A stretch of 32,381 bases of DNA from Halalkalibacterium ligniniphilum (GCF_000334155.1 NZ_ANNK01000014.1:1-32381); one strand, 5' to 3'. Counted from the first letter of the stretch, positions 15,970 to 23,581 are shown. A program made the numbers and translations. The notes: a model not told the origin generated them from the sequence alone.

Positions 15970-16293
15970 ATGAGTGAACAAGAAAAGCAGCGTGAGACAA
16001 TTGAAGAAGTAGACGTACAGGAAACAAAGGAAGCAGAGCCTCAAGGGAAAGAGGGAGAAGCAGACGGGGAGACACGTGAAAAAAAACGGCGACCAAAGCG
16101 AGAGCGTATCCGTCTAATCCCGATTTGGCTCCGCTTGATCCTTGTGGCCGTTCTTGTCAGCGCTAGCTTACTTTTGGGCGTCATGTTCGGGTATGGGGTC
16201 GTTGGAAACGGTGAACCGCTTGATGCCCTAAAAATGGAAACGTGGCAGCATATTCTGAATCTCATGGACGGGGATGTCGTTGATGAAGGCTAA
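15970..16293 (+). CDS. EpuA-family small membrane protein (often named 'DNA-directed RNA polymerase subunit beta')
   Basis: A 107-residue protein: a highly charged Glu/Lys/Arg N-terminal half (residues 1-48), one membrane helix (WLRLILVAVLVSASLLLGVMF, about 55-75), and a short exterior end with ETWQHILNLMDGD. The block RIRLIPIWLRL and ETWQHI are typical of the EpuA family (PF11772). Database entries frequently label this family as an RNA polymerase beta subunit, which is misleading because it has no polymerase domain; its role is unknown. It sits between flhP and fabZ, a common position in Bacillaceae. The ATG follows GAGGAGAG. Confidence 0.8.
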   Translation: MSEQEKQRETIEEVDVQETKEAEPQGKEGEADGETREKKRRPKRERIRLIPIWLRLILVAVLVSASLLLGVMFGYGVVGNGEPLDALKMETWQHILNLMDGDVVDEG

Positions 16294-16445
16294 GCCCCAT
16301 TCTTCCATCCCTAATTCCCTTCTCATTAGAACCCCTATTAACCCACCTTGGCATGCAGTCATCCCACATCCTCTCGATGATTCTTCTCTATACATTCAGT
16401 CAAAAAGGACATTCCCCGCCTTTTGTATTTCCATTCATAACTCCG

Positions 16446-16475
16446 TAGACAAACAAGTATTGACAACAGTATGAT
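16446..16475 (+). promoter_or_regulatory. Candidate sigma-A promoter of fabZ
   Basis: TAGACA (16446-16451) and TATGAT (16470-16475) are each one base from consensus with an 18-base spacer, about 45 bases before the fabZ ATG. No FapR-like operator was seen nearby. Confidence 0.5.
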
Positions 16476-16519
16476 AGAAGGTGGTTACACGAAAATTGCT
16501 TTTGGAAAGGGTTGAAAAT

Positions 16520-16942
16520 ATGCTATCAATTGAAGAAATAAAAAAAATCATCCCACATCGATATCCATTCCTTTTAATTGACCGCATCGAGGAAGTAGAG
16601 GACGGGAAGCGTGCTGTTGGTATAAAAAATGTGACGGCCAATGAAGAATATTTTAACGGGCATTTCCCTGATTATCCAGTCATGCCTGGCGTTCTCATTG
16701 TTGAAGCGCTTGCCCAAGTTGGCGCAGTGGCGATTTTAAAGGTGGAAGCCAATCAAGGAAAGCTTGCATTTTTCGCAGGGATTGATAATTGTCGCTTTAA
16801 AGAGCAAGTAAAGCCAGGTGACCAGCTTCGTCTTGAGGTGGAAATTGTGCGGATCAAGGGACCGATTGGAAAAGGACATGGAATCGCAACCGTTGACGGA
16901 AAAGTTGTGGCAGAAACAGATATTATGTTTGCAATTAAATAA
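16520..16942 (+). CDS. fabZ: 3-hydroxyacyl-ACP dehydratase FabZ
   Basis: A cytoplasmic hot-dog-fold enzyme that dehydrates (3R)-hydroxyacyl-ACP in type II fatty-acid elongation. The 140-residue protein carries the active-site pair His48 ([12 protein letters not shown]) and Glu62 (IVEALAQ), plus [12 protein letters not shown] at the N terminus and [11 protein letters not shown] in the C-terminal half. The longer frame from 16481 adds 13 residues not found in FabZ. The ATG at 16520 follows GGAAAGGG and gives the usual length. In Bacillus subtilis the same gene also follows flhP. Confidence 0.95.
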   Translation: MLSIEEIKKIIPHRYPFLLIDRIEEVEDGKRAVGIKNVTANEEYFNGHFPDYPVMPGVLIVEALAQVGAVAILKVEANQGKLAFFAGIDNCRFKEQVKPGDQLRLEVEIVRIKGPIGKGHGIATVDGKVVAETDIMFAIK

Positions 16943-16992
16943 AGGGGGGTAGTAAAAAAGTAGGATTGTTCGGAGATAAAGGGGACTAGATT

Positions 16993-18708
16993 ATGGATGG
17001 AGCATTTTCGCGGTTTGCGAAGGATGAAGAAAATGTGTGGAAACTGTTTAGTCAAATGAATGACGCATTAATGCTCACAGACGCTAACAATCGCATCATT
17101 GCGATCAATCCCGCTTTTGAAAAAATCACAGGCTATTCCTTTGCTGAAGCTGAAGGGAAGAATCCTAGCCTCCTTAAGTCAGGAGAAACAGAAACGTCAG
17201 TGTATAAAGCGCTGTGGCAAGAGATAAACGAAAACGGGACATGGTCTGGTGAAATCATCAACAAACGAAAGAATGGCGAGATTTTTTGGGCGTTCATTAC
17301 CGTGACAAAGGTGGATAAAGAGCAGTCAGAAGATTGCTTTTACATTGGTGTCATGCGGGATGTAACGGAGCAAAAAATGGCTGAAAAGCAAATGTCATTT
17401 CTGGCATTTTATGATGGGCTTACCCAGCTTTCGAACCGCTATTATTTCATGGAGCAGCTTCAGGAGAGGCTAAGCCGGTATTCACCAGCGCAAGATAAGG
17501 CGGCTTTTTTGTTTTTTGATTTGGACCGATTTAAAAAAATCAATGACTCCTATGGACATAATGCAGGTGACGAGCTGCTGATTGATGTGGCTCGTCGTCT
17601 TCATGAAGCAATTGGCGACAGGGGCATTGTGAGTCGATTTGGTGGGGATGAATTCACAGCTATTCTTCCTGATTTGAAATCGAAAGAGGAAGTGTATGCA
17701 ATCATTGACGAGGTTTTTTCAGCCTTCGAGCAACCTTTTTATGTGGCTGGAACCGAGCATTACATGACAACAAGCATCGGGGTTAGCTTTTATCCAGAGC
17801 ATGGTATTGACGGGGATACGCTATTAACGAATGCGGATCGAGCAATGTATGAAACAAAGAGAACTAACAGGAATAGCTTTCATGTCTATCATCCTCAGCT
17901 CAATCAGGAGCTTGAGCAGGAGTTGCTGCTCGGAACAGAGCTGCGGCAAGCCATCCAGCACGATGAGCTTGAAGTCTACTACCAGCTTCAAGTGAATGTT
18001 CAAAATGGAAAAGTGTATGGTGTCGAGGCGTTCGTTCGCTGGAATCATCCAGAGAGAGGCCTACTGTTACCTGAATCCTTTTTATCCGCTGCCAAGGAAA
18101 CGGGGCTGATAAAGGATATTGATTTGTTGGTGTTAAACCGTGCCTGTCAGCAGGTACGAGCGTGGCATCAAAACGGCCACGATCAGCTTATGGCTTCAGT
18201 CAATATTTCAAAAGCGTTTTTTCAGCAACAAAGCTTTGTTCAAAAGGTTGAAGATGTCCTCGTCTCGTCGGGAATCACGCCAGCGTTTCTATGTTTAGAA
18301 ATGGAGAAGTTCAAGCCGGAAGAACTGGAGGAAAGCGCTGAAAAGCTCCTGGCAGTGAGAAAGCTTGGTGTTCATGTCTCCCTTGAGGACTTTGGTACCG
18401 ACTACTCTCATCTAAATCGGATGAAAGCGTTTCCGGTAGATGCGCTTAAATTTAACCAATCCCTTGTTCCGCCAGAGGAGCCTGTAGGCAGTGCGGTTGC
18501 TAAGCTGATTCTTGGTATGGCAAAAAGCTTAAATGTTTCGGTCATTTGCCAAGGGGTGGAAACAGAAGAGCAGTTGACCCTTATTCGCAATGAAGGCTGT
18601 GAGCATACGCAAGGCCATCTTTTTAGTAAGCCCCTTTCTTTTGAAAAATGTGCAGCAATGCTCCATCAAATGAAATCGGTGATTGAAAAACCAGTGAACC
18701 TTTTGTAA
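16993..18708 (+). CDS. PAS-GGDEF-EAL protein, c-di-GMP signalling, EAL likely impaired
   Basis: A 571-residue soluble protein with a PAS/PAC sensor (about 12-130, ITGYSFAEAEGKNPSLLKSG), a GGDEF domain (135-300) and an EAL domain (310-565). The GGDEF half looks active: FFDLDRFKKIND, GHNAGDELL and an intact GGDEF at 217-221; no RxxD inhibitory site is seen before it. The EAL half is altered: EAL reads EAF (345-347), DDFGTG reads EDFGTD (465-470), KID reads KFN (486-488), and the glutamate of EGVET is Gln520. Glu345, Asn404, Glu436, Asp466, Lys486 and Gln540 are kept. The likely net activity is c-di-GMP synthesis, with the EAL half possibly a binding or regulatory domain. There is no membrane segment. 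The ribosome site is AAAGGGGAC. Confidence 0.9.
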   Translation: MDGAFSRFAKDEENVWKLFSQMNDALMLTDANNRIIAINPAFEKITGYSFAEAEGKNPSLLKSGETETSVYKALWQEINENGTWSGEIINKRKNGEIFWAFITVTKVDKEQSEDCFYIGVMRDVTEQKMAEKQMSFLAFYDGLTQLSNRYYFMEQLQERLSRYSPAQDKAAFLFFDLDRFKKINDSYGHNAGDELLIDVARRLHEAIGDRGIVSRFGGDEFTAILPDLKSKEEVYAIIDEVFSAFEQPFYVAGTEHYMTTSIGVSFYPEHGIDGDTLLTNADRAMYETKRTNRNSFHVYHPQLNQELEQELLLGTELRQAIQHDELEVYYQLQVNVQNGKVYGVEAFVRWNHPERGLLLPESFLSAAKETGLIKDIDLLVLNRACQQVRAWHQNGHDQLMASVNISKAFFQQQSFVQKVEDVLVSSGITPAFLCLEMEKFKPEELEESAEKLLAVRKLGVHVSLEDFGTDYSHLNRMKAFPVDALKFNQSLVPPEEPVGSAVAKLILGMAKSLNVSVICQGVETEEQLTLIRNEGCEHTQGHLFSKPLSFEKCAAMLHQMKSVIEKPVNLL

Positions 18709-18715
18709 CGGTTCG

Positions 18716-18748
18716 TCCCTCAGCTGCGCGTACTGAGGGGCTTTTTAT
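18716..18748 (+). terminator. Terminator after the GGDEF-EAL gene
   Basis: CCCTCAG (18717-18723) pairs with CTGAGGG (18733-18739) around a 9-base loop, followed by GCTTTTT. Confidence 0.85.
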
Positions 18749-18883
18749 TGAAATGGTTGAATAATTATTATGAATGTTGTATATTTATAAGATGTTCATT
18801 TACTATCGAGAAAGAGACGCAAATGCACCTAGTATGTTTTTATGTTTAAATCGTGAAAATACGTCCAACGGAGGGAAGTTGAA

Positions 18884-19357
18884 ATGGAAAATCGATTAGC
18901 AACGGCTGGTGATGCGCCAATCATTCATGCTTTGATGATACGTGCTTTTGAGGAGTACAGGCATGCTGAACCGCCTTCAAGCGCATTAGATGAAACGATT
19001 GAATCGATTTCTAGCGGCTTACAGAAGGATGAACAGGCTTTCATTCATTATCTAAAAGATAAAGCGGTAGGGATGCTGCGCTTTCATGTTCGTGACGATC
19101 ATATATATTTTTTTCGGCTTTCAGTTGTACCTGAGCATCAAGGAAAAGGGGTGGCAAAAAAGCTTTTAAAAGTACTTGAGAATTATGCAAAAAAGCACCA
19201 TAAAGCGACAATTACGTGCAAAGTACGTGTCGATGTGCCGAGAAACATCCATCTGTATGAATCAATAGGGTATCATATATGCGAAAAAGAACGTATTCCA
19301 AAGCCAAAAGGAAATGTGAACGTCGTGTCGATGAAAAAAACGCTAATGTTAACCTAG
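18884..19357 (+). CDS. GNAT family N-acetyltransferase
   Basis: A 157-residue single-domain acetyltransferase. The acetyl-CoA motif A is VVPEHQGKGVAKKLLKVLE (about residues 83-101), preceded by the beta-4 strand FFRLS and followed by the B-motif region HLYESIGYHICEKERI. The substrate cannot be read from the sequence. The ATG follows GGAGGGAAG with good spacing. It begins an accessory cluster (GNAT, MOSC, PaiB-like) running in one direction; the next gene starts 75 bases later. Confidence 0.85.
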   Translation: MENRLATAGDAPIIHALMIRAFEEYRHAEPPSSALDETIESISSGLQKDEQAFIHYLKDKAVGMLRFHVRDDHIYFFRLSVVPEHQGKGVAKKLLKVLENYAKKHHKATITCKVRVDVPRNIHLYESIGYHICEKERIPKPKGNVNVVSMKKTLMLT

Positions 19358-19432
19358 ACATGCAAACAATATTGATTGCTGTTTTGCTGTACTTGAAGCA
19401 GAAAGTTGTTTGGAAAAAGGAGTGGATCTCCA

Positions 19433-20155
19433 ATGAAAGTTGGACACGTGAAAGAGCTTTTCCGTCATCCGGTTAAGTCATTTACAGGAGAGGCTGTACA
19501 GAAAGCAAAGGTGATGCCATATGGGCTGTATGGAGATCGAAGCCATGCCTTCAAAGACGAAACACGAGACCATGCATTTTTAACGATTACTCAGGCTCCG
19601 CAACTGGTCCTGTACCAAGCAAGATTTGTTGGCGAGGAAGCATTAAATCGGTTTCCTAAGGTAGAGATCATGACACCAGACCAGAGAGTGCTCAAGTGGG
19701 GCGATGAAGAGCTGACCCGGGAAATGGAGCAGTTATCAAACCGAGTGCTCTCCCCGATTCAATATGAACCAACAAATGTACCGCTCGGAGCAATCGAGGA
19801 AGAACATCTTTTACTCGTGACGGATGCATCGCTTCAAGAAATACAAAAGATTTGGGGAGACAAGATTGATTCGAGACGCTTTCGCCCGAATCTTCTCATT
19901 GCCTTAAAGGATAACATTCCTTTTATTGAAGAAACATGGACCGGGAAAAGACTGAAAATTGGCACCGAGGTAGAGCTTGAGATAAAAAGGCCTTGCGAGC
20001 GATGTATGATCATTACGGTGAACCCTGATACGGCGTTTCGTCATTCATCGTTATTAAAAGCAGTTGTGGATAAAAGAAACAACCATTTTGGCGTCTATGC
20101 TTCGGTTATGAAAACAGGTGACATTAAAATTGGAGATACGATCTCCATTCACTAA
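19433..20155 (+). CDS. MOSC domain-containing protein
   Basis: A 240-residue protein with an N-terminal MOSC-associated beta-barrel (VKELFRHPVKSFTGEAVQ ... YGLYGDRSHAF) and a C-terminal MOSC domain (about 110-238). The conserved cysteines occur in RPCERCMIITVNPDT, and DSRRFRPNLLI is the strand before them. MOSC domains bind a molybdenum-cofactor sulfide and occur in Mo-cofactor sulfurases and amidoxime reductases; many stand-alone bacterial members remain uncharacterised. The ATG at 19433 follows AAGGAGTGG; an upstream frame from 19406 overlaps that ribosome site. It ends 34 bases before the paiB-like gene and probably shares a transcript with it. Confidence 0.85.
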   Translation: MKVGHVKELFRHPVKSFTGEAVQKAKVMPYGLYGDRSHAFKDETRDHAFLTITQAPQLVLYQARFVGEEALNRFPKVEIMTPDQRVLKWGDEELTREMEQLSNRVLSPIQYEPTNVPLGAIEEEHLLLVTDASLQEIQKIWGDKIDSRRFRPNLLIALKDNIPFIEETWTGKRLKIGTEVELEIKRPCERCMIITVNPDTAFRHSSLLKAVVDKRNNHFGVYASVMKTGDIKIGDTISIH

Positions 20156-20189
20156 ATGGTGAGAGGACATGAGAAGGAGAGGAACGGCC

Positions 20190-20846
20190 ATGTACATACC
20201 GAAAGCCTTCGAAGAGAGCGACAAACAAGTGCTTGCTGATTTTATAAAAACGAATAGCTTTGGAATTTTATTTTCCCAAGAAATGGACGGACCCTTTGCC
20301 ACTCACTTGCCATTTTTACTTGAAGAATACAAAAAGGACAACGGTGTTCTTATTAGCCATATGGCAAAAGCCAACCCTCATTGGCAGCAGCTCGATGGGA
20401 AAGAGGTGCTCGTTGTTTTCCCAGGACCACATGCATATATATCAGCGTCCTGGTACCACGAAGAAAATACGGTCCCAACATGGAATTATGTTACCGCCCA
20501 TGTTACCGGAACAGTAAGGGTGATCAAAGCAAAAGACGAGTTGGTGGAACTGATTGAAAAGACGGTTGCTGCCTATGAAGATCCGATGCCAGCACCATGG
20601 AAGGCAAATGTTCAGGAGCCATTTATTGATGGTTTAATGAATGGCATTGTCGGCTTTGAAATTATGGTCAAAAAAATTGAAGGAAAATGGAAGCTCAATC
20701 AAAATCATTCGATCGAAAGAATGCAAAACGCTGTGAACGGACTTAAGGAAAGCAACCAGATTCATGCTTACGACATTGCAGCCTTAATGGAAGAAAAAAT
20801 AAACGAGAAGCAGAACAAGAGGCTGGGAGATAACGAACGTGTATGA
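20190..20846 (+). CDS. FMN-binding PaiB-like protein
   Basis: A 218-residue protein of the PaiB/FMN-binding negative regulator family. The start MYIPKAFEESDKQVLADFI, the flavin-fold block VVFPGPHAYISASWY and NTVPTWNYVTAHVTG, and the end KWKLNQNHSIERMQNAV are all typical. Bacillus subtilis PaiB represses sporulation and degradative-enzyme genes, but family members more often look like flavin-binding split-barrel proteins, so a regulatory role is not assured. The ATG at 20190 follows AAGGAGAGG, so the upstream in-frame ATG at 20169 is rejected. The last nine residues (KRLGDNERV) and the stop lie inside a dispersed repeat starting at about 20817, so the native C terminus was probably altered by its insertion. 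Confidence 0.85.
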   Translation: MYIPKAFEESDKQVLADFIKTNSFGILFSQEMDGPFATHLPFLLEEYKKDNGVLISHMAKANPHWQQLDGKEVLVVFPGPHAYISASWYHEENTVPTWNYVTAHVTGTVRVIKAKDELVELIEKTVAAYEDPMPAPWKANVQEPFIDGLMNGIVGFEIMVKKIEGKWKLNQNHSIERMQNAVNGLKESNQIHAYDIAALMEEKINEKQNKRLGDNERV

Positions 20847-21006
20847 TTGAAAATACGAACAGACGTAGACTGCTGCGGGATCAAAGGCAACCACAGTGCG
20901 AAAAGCACGAGGAGGCTCACCAGCCGCCCGCGGAAAGCGAAGGCTATGCAACAACGATCATGACGTTCGGATTTCTCATCAATAAAAACTCTTTTGTCTC
21001 AGCCTC
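20817..21006 (+). repeat. Dispersed GC-rich repeat with terminal inverted repeats, copy 1
   Basis: The ends are inverted repeats: GAGGCTGGGAGA (20819-20830) and TGTCTCAGCCTC (20995-21006), 10 of 12 complementary. Bases 20938-21004 match 26649-26715 at 62 of 67 positions, and GTGTATGATTGAAAA (20839-20853) recurs exactly at 26594-26608. The middle contains CTGCGGG...CCCGCGG and GTGC-GAAAA-GCAC hairpins and resembles intergenic repeats common in Bacillaceae. It overlaps the end of the paiB-like gene. Confidence 0.85.
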
Positions 21007-21062
21007 AAGTTAATGAGAGCAATGCTTATCGTCCTTCATTCACGATTTTTGGGATTTCACTC

Positions 21063-21102
21063 ATAAAAACTCTTATTCTCACACAGGAATAAGAGTTTTT
21101 AT
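21063..21102. terminator. Strong bidirectional terminator
   Basis: A perfect 16-bp stem: ATAAAAACTCTTATTC (21063-21078) with its complement at 21087-21102, loop TCACACAG. A-rich and T-rich flanks on the two strands suit termination in both directions. Confidence 0.85.
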
Positions 21103-21120
21103 ATTGGATGCAAAAGGTAT
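21095..21120 (+). promoter_or_regulatory. Sigma-B-like promoter of the KGG protein gene
   Basis: GTTTTT (21095-21100), a 14-base spacer and AGGTAT (21115-21120) resemble sigma-B's GTTTAA-N12-15-GGGTAT with three mismatches. The related GsiB protein of Bacillus subtilis is a classic sigma-B gene. The -35 lies within the 3' arm of the terminator. Confidence 0.45.
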
Positions 21121-21153
21121 AGCATAACTAACTTATTAAAGGAGGTTTTTAAA

Positions 21154-21321
21154 ATGGCAAACAACAACAACAACAATAACAATAACAACAACAACAAGAA
21201 CAACAACGGGAAAATGAGCTATGAAGAAGCAGGTCGAAAAGGCGGAGAAAAAGTAAAGCGTGAATACGGAAAAGAACATTTTGAAGAAATCGGCCGTAAA
21301 GGCGGAAAAGAATCAAATTAA
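21154..21321 (+). CDS. Asn-rich KGG-motif small stress protein
   Basis: A 55-residue hydrophilic protein with an unusual N terminus: Met-Ala, twelve asparagines, Lys, three more asparagines, encoded by an AAC/AAT triplet run. The rest has two KGG repeats (SYEEAGRKGGEKVKREYG and EHFEEIGRKGGKESN), the glycine-rich motif (PF10685) found in GsiB-like and plant LEA-like desiccation proteins. It is probably disordered and expressed under stress, judging by the family and the sigma-B-like promoter. The start is certain: AAAGGAGG (21138-21145) precedes the ATG, and a terminator follows closely. The gene stands alone. Confidence 0.85.
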   Translation: MANNNNNNNNNNNNKNNNGKMSYEEAGRKGGEKVKREYGKEHFEEIGRKGGKESN

Positions 21322-21335
21322 ATGAATCTGTACTT

Positions 21336-21370
21336 AAATAAGCGTCCCAATTATGGGCGCTTATTTTTTT
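21336..21370 (+). terminator. Terminator of the KGG gene
   Basis: AAATAAGCG (21336-21344) pairs with CGCTTATTT; the inner CCC/GGG adds three pairs, and seven T residues end the hairpin. Confidence 0.9.
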
Positions 21371-21596
21371 ACATGCAAAAAGTATCCCTTCCTAAGTCGC
21401 CGCGTTATTTGCTGGAATAAAAAGAAAATACATAGTTTGGTTTTGCTCGAGTGGAATAGCGGTGTAACTCATCGCCTGCTCAGCAATGCCTCTTTTCCTC
21501 AATAAGCAGAAAGCCCCCTTTAATAAGGAGGTTTAAAACACGGGTAAAACGAGAAAAGGAATGGAACAACAATGAGATGAAAGAGAGGTAGTTATA

Positions 21597-21770
21597 ATGA
21601 TCGCAATACTAAGTGTCCTTTTGCTCACCCTTGCATTTACCGGGCTTTCTTTTGGAATAGGGGGACAAATAAGTTTCATCCTGCTAGGGCTTGCTGTGAT
21701 TCTCTTTTCTGTGCATGTTCTAAATAATGCAGAAACCGGAAATAACCTGTACAAGAAAATAAATAAGTAA
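21597..21770 (+). CDS. Small two-helix membrane protein, unidentified
   Basis: A 57-residue product. Residues 2-18 (IAILSVLLLTLAFTGLS) and 24-43 (QISFILLGLAVILFSVH) are hydrophobic and likely membrane-spanning, with a short basic tail (NLYKKINK). The ATG is preceded by GAGAGGTAG, a fair ribosome site, and the composition is that of a real membrane protein. I do not recognise the family. It may share a transcript with the YqcI/YcgG gene 66 bases downstream. Confidence 0.6.
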   Translation: MIAILSVLLLTLAFTGLSFGIGGQISFILLGLAVILFSVHVLNNAETGNNLYKKINK

Positions 21771-21836
21771 CTTTATCGTAGGTTTTTAATGCTCCATGAA
21801 AAAAGAGCAATATCTTTTGAATAAAGGAGAGGGAGT

Positions 21837-22643
21837 ATGAACGCACAATTAGCAAATCAGTGGTTACTGACAAAAAAAGATATGACAAATCCAAAACGAA
21901 TCCCAGAATGGCTTCTTCGTGAATACCAAACATTTCATCAGACTGTCACAGACCCTACCTTTCCTTGTTATTTTGGAATGAAAGCTGAAAACAAAGGAGA
22001 GCTCCGCTATGCCTATGTTACACAAGACGATTGGTCAAATCTACCGAAAGCGATTGAGAGCTTTTTAAGCCTTTTCCAAGACCCGCCATTTCCAAGACAC
22101 GGTCTGTTTGTGTTTGTTGAGCCAGAAGACAAAGAAGGTGACATCAGCCATTACCGTTCATACTTTTGGAGGATTCTTCAATATTTGCATGAGCATGACC
22201 CGAGTCCTTGGCCAAAAGGAAGTCCAATTGATCCCGATCATTACTTGTGGGACTTTCACTTTTCAGGTGAACCGATCTTTGTTTTTGGAAATGCCCCTGC
22301 CTATAAACAAAGGAAGACAAGAAATCTTGGAAATTGCTTGGTGCTCGGATTTCAGCCTCGTAAAATTTTTCAAGGGCTGGAGGGTACTGAAAAGGGGGGG
22401 ATCATGTCGCGGGAGAAAGTCAGAGAACGGGTTGAAAAGTGGGATCAATTACCGAAGCATCCCGACATCAGTCATTATGGAGATCCAGCACACCATGAAT
22501 GGAAACAATTTTTTATCGGCGATGACATCGAGCCGATTAAGGGAAAATGCCCTTTTCTACACCGGGATAAGCAAAAATTCGTTCAACCATCCATGAATGG
22601 TAAAACTGTACAGAAGGAAAGTAGAAAAAGTAAATTTGTGTAA
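21837..22643 (+). CDS. YqcI/YcgG family protein
   Basis: A 268-residue soluble protein matching the YqcI/YcgG family (PF08892), whose function is unknown. Supporting stretches are PTFPCYFGMKAENKGELRY near the N terminus, PIDPDHYLWDFHFSGEPIF and FGNAPAYKQRKTRNLGNCL in the middle, and GKCPFLHRDKQ at the C-terminal side. It has no signal peptide or membrane segment. The tail after residue ~250 (SMNGKTVQKESRKSKFV) is basic and likely disordered. The ATG follows AAAGGAGAGGG with good spacing. Confidence 0.85.
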   Translation: MNAQLANQWLLTKKDMTNPKRIPEWLLREYQTFHQTVTDPTFPCYFGMKAENKGELRYAYVTQDDWSNLPKAIESFLSLFQDPPFPRHGLFVFVEPEDKEGDISHYRSYFWRILQYLHEHDPSPWPKGSPIDPDHYLWDFHFSGEPIFVFGNAPAYKQRKTRNLGNCLVLGFQPRKIFQGLEGTEKGGIMSREKVRERVEKWDQLPKHPDISHYGDPAHHEWKQFFIGDDIEPIKGKCPFLHRDKQKFVQPSMNGKTVQKESRKSKFV

Positions 22644-22931
22644 AAATCTAGCACGAAATCTTTGATTAAAACCGTCAGGGGAAAGGGCACGGAAAGGTGG
22701 GGAAAAACACAATATCCTCAGGTGCTTAACCACTTTTCATACATTTTAAACCTTGTTTATTACGTATTTCCTATTTTTAATGTAAAAAATTATGAGAGAG
22801 ATTGTGAAGCTAGTTAGAGATTGCCAAAAAACCCTGCAATCGGTAGACATTACTGAATATCCTTGCTACGATACACACATACTAACAGCAAATGTCATGT
22901 TAGTTAAATTGAATTAGGGGGTAGTAAAACG

Positions 22932-23228
22932 ATGAAAAAGAAACTATTTTTAACGACTGCGTCTGCTGTATTAGCATTAGGAGTTTTAGCCGCATGTGGA
23001 GAGCCAGCTGATGATGATACGATCGTAGATGAGCCAGCTCCAACTGAAGAACCAGCACCAGCTGAAGAGCCAGCATTAGATGAGCCAGCAGTAGATGATC
23101 CGGCAGTAGATGATCCGGCGGTGGATGATCCGGCAGTTGATGATGACGCTGATATGGACATGGATATGGATAACGATGCTGATATGGATATGGACATGGA
23201 TGACGAAGACGAAGAAGGAACTCGATAA
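22932..23228 (+). CDS. Small, highly acidic repeat-containing lipoprotein
   Basis: A 98-residue exported lipoprotein. The signal peptide ends in the lipobox LAAC with Cys22 as the lipidated residue. The mature part is almost all Asp, Glu, Pro, Ala and Met: four units of DEPAV/DDPAV, then runs of DMDMDMD and NDADMDMDMDD, with hardly any basic residue until the C-terminal Arg. Similar acidic lipoproteins occur in alkaliphilic and halophilic Bacillaceae, where surface acidity may help hold cations near the membrane; that role is an inference. No enzyme domain is present. The start follows AGGGGG before the ATG. Confidence 0.85.
   Translation: MKKKLFLTTASAVLALGVLAACGEPADDDTIVDEPAPTEEPAPAEEPALDEPAVDDPAVDDPAVDDPAVDDDADMDMDMDNDADMDMDMDDEDEEGTR
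23079..23138 (+). repeat. 15-bp tandem repeat in the lipoprotein gene
   Basis: Four in-frame units related to GATGATCCGGCAGTA begin at 23079, 23094, 23109 and 23124. Near identity at the DNA level, including third positions, suggests recent expansion by slippage or unequal crossover. Confidence 0.85.
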
Positions 23229-23268
23229 ACACAGCAAAACCAAAAAATCATTTGAATGTTTGCATACG

Positions 23269-23308
23269 AGGAGAACGTGGATCATTAAGGGAAGCGCTCT
23301 CCTTTTTT
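23269..23308 (+). terminator. Probable terminator of the lipoprotein gene
   Basis: AGGAGA (23269-23274) pairs with TCTCCT (23298-23303) around a long loop, and six T residues follow. The long loop makes it less certain. Confidence 0.5.
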
Positions 23309-23581
23309 CTGTGAAAAGTGGCCGCAATTGAAGACTCCCTTCTTCTTGCAGAATAAGCTAAATTTGACCAAAAAGCTTTTTCTTTTATATTAAAAGGCAC
23401 TGAAAGGTTTCTGTGTCTTTTTTCCTGTTTTTGAGAAATTTCGAGGGAAGTTAAGAAAAAGCCCTCCATTTTGGAGCGTTTTCAAGTAAAATAGACGTAA
23501 AACGTCGACAAACAGATGAAAAGAATGTTAACGAATTGAACCGATGTGACGATTTATGTAGGAAAGGGAGGTTTTTTCAGG
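23309..23581. other. Intergenic region before the NlpC/P60 gene
   Basis: No credible gene. It contains a small CTCCA/TGGAG hairpin near 23463-23475 and presumably the promoter of the hydrolase gene, which I could not define. Confidence 0.35.

Noticed and set aside
21520-21560. AAGGAGGTTTAAAACACGG, resembling the KGG gene's ribosome site but with no start codon
   Set aside because: Could be a dead duplicate of the KGG gene start, but no KGG coding remnant follows.
22792-22917. 41-codon frame upstream of the lipoprotein gene
   Set aside because: No ribosome site before the ATG, and it ends within the lipoprotein's own ribosome site.
23079-23138. Repeats considered as a CRISPR array
   Set aside because: Units are contiguous, without spacers, and translate in frame within a lipoprotein.
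22900-23251. Serine-rich minus-strand frames opposite the lipoprotein gene
   Set aside because: They are shadows of the acidic repeats on the coding strand.
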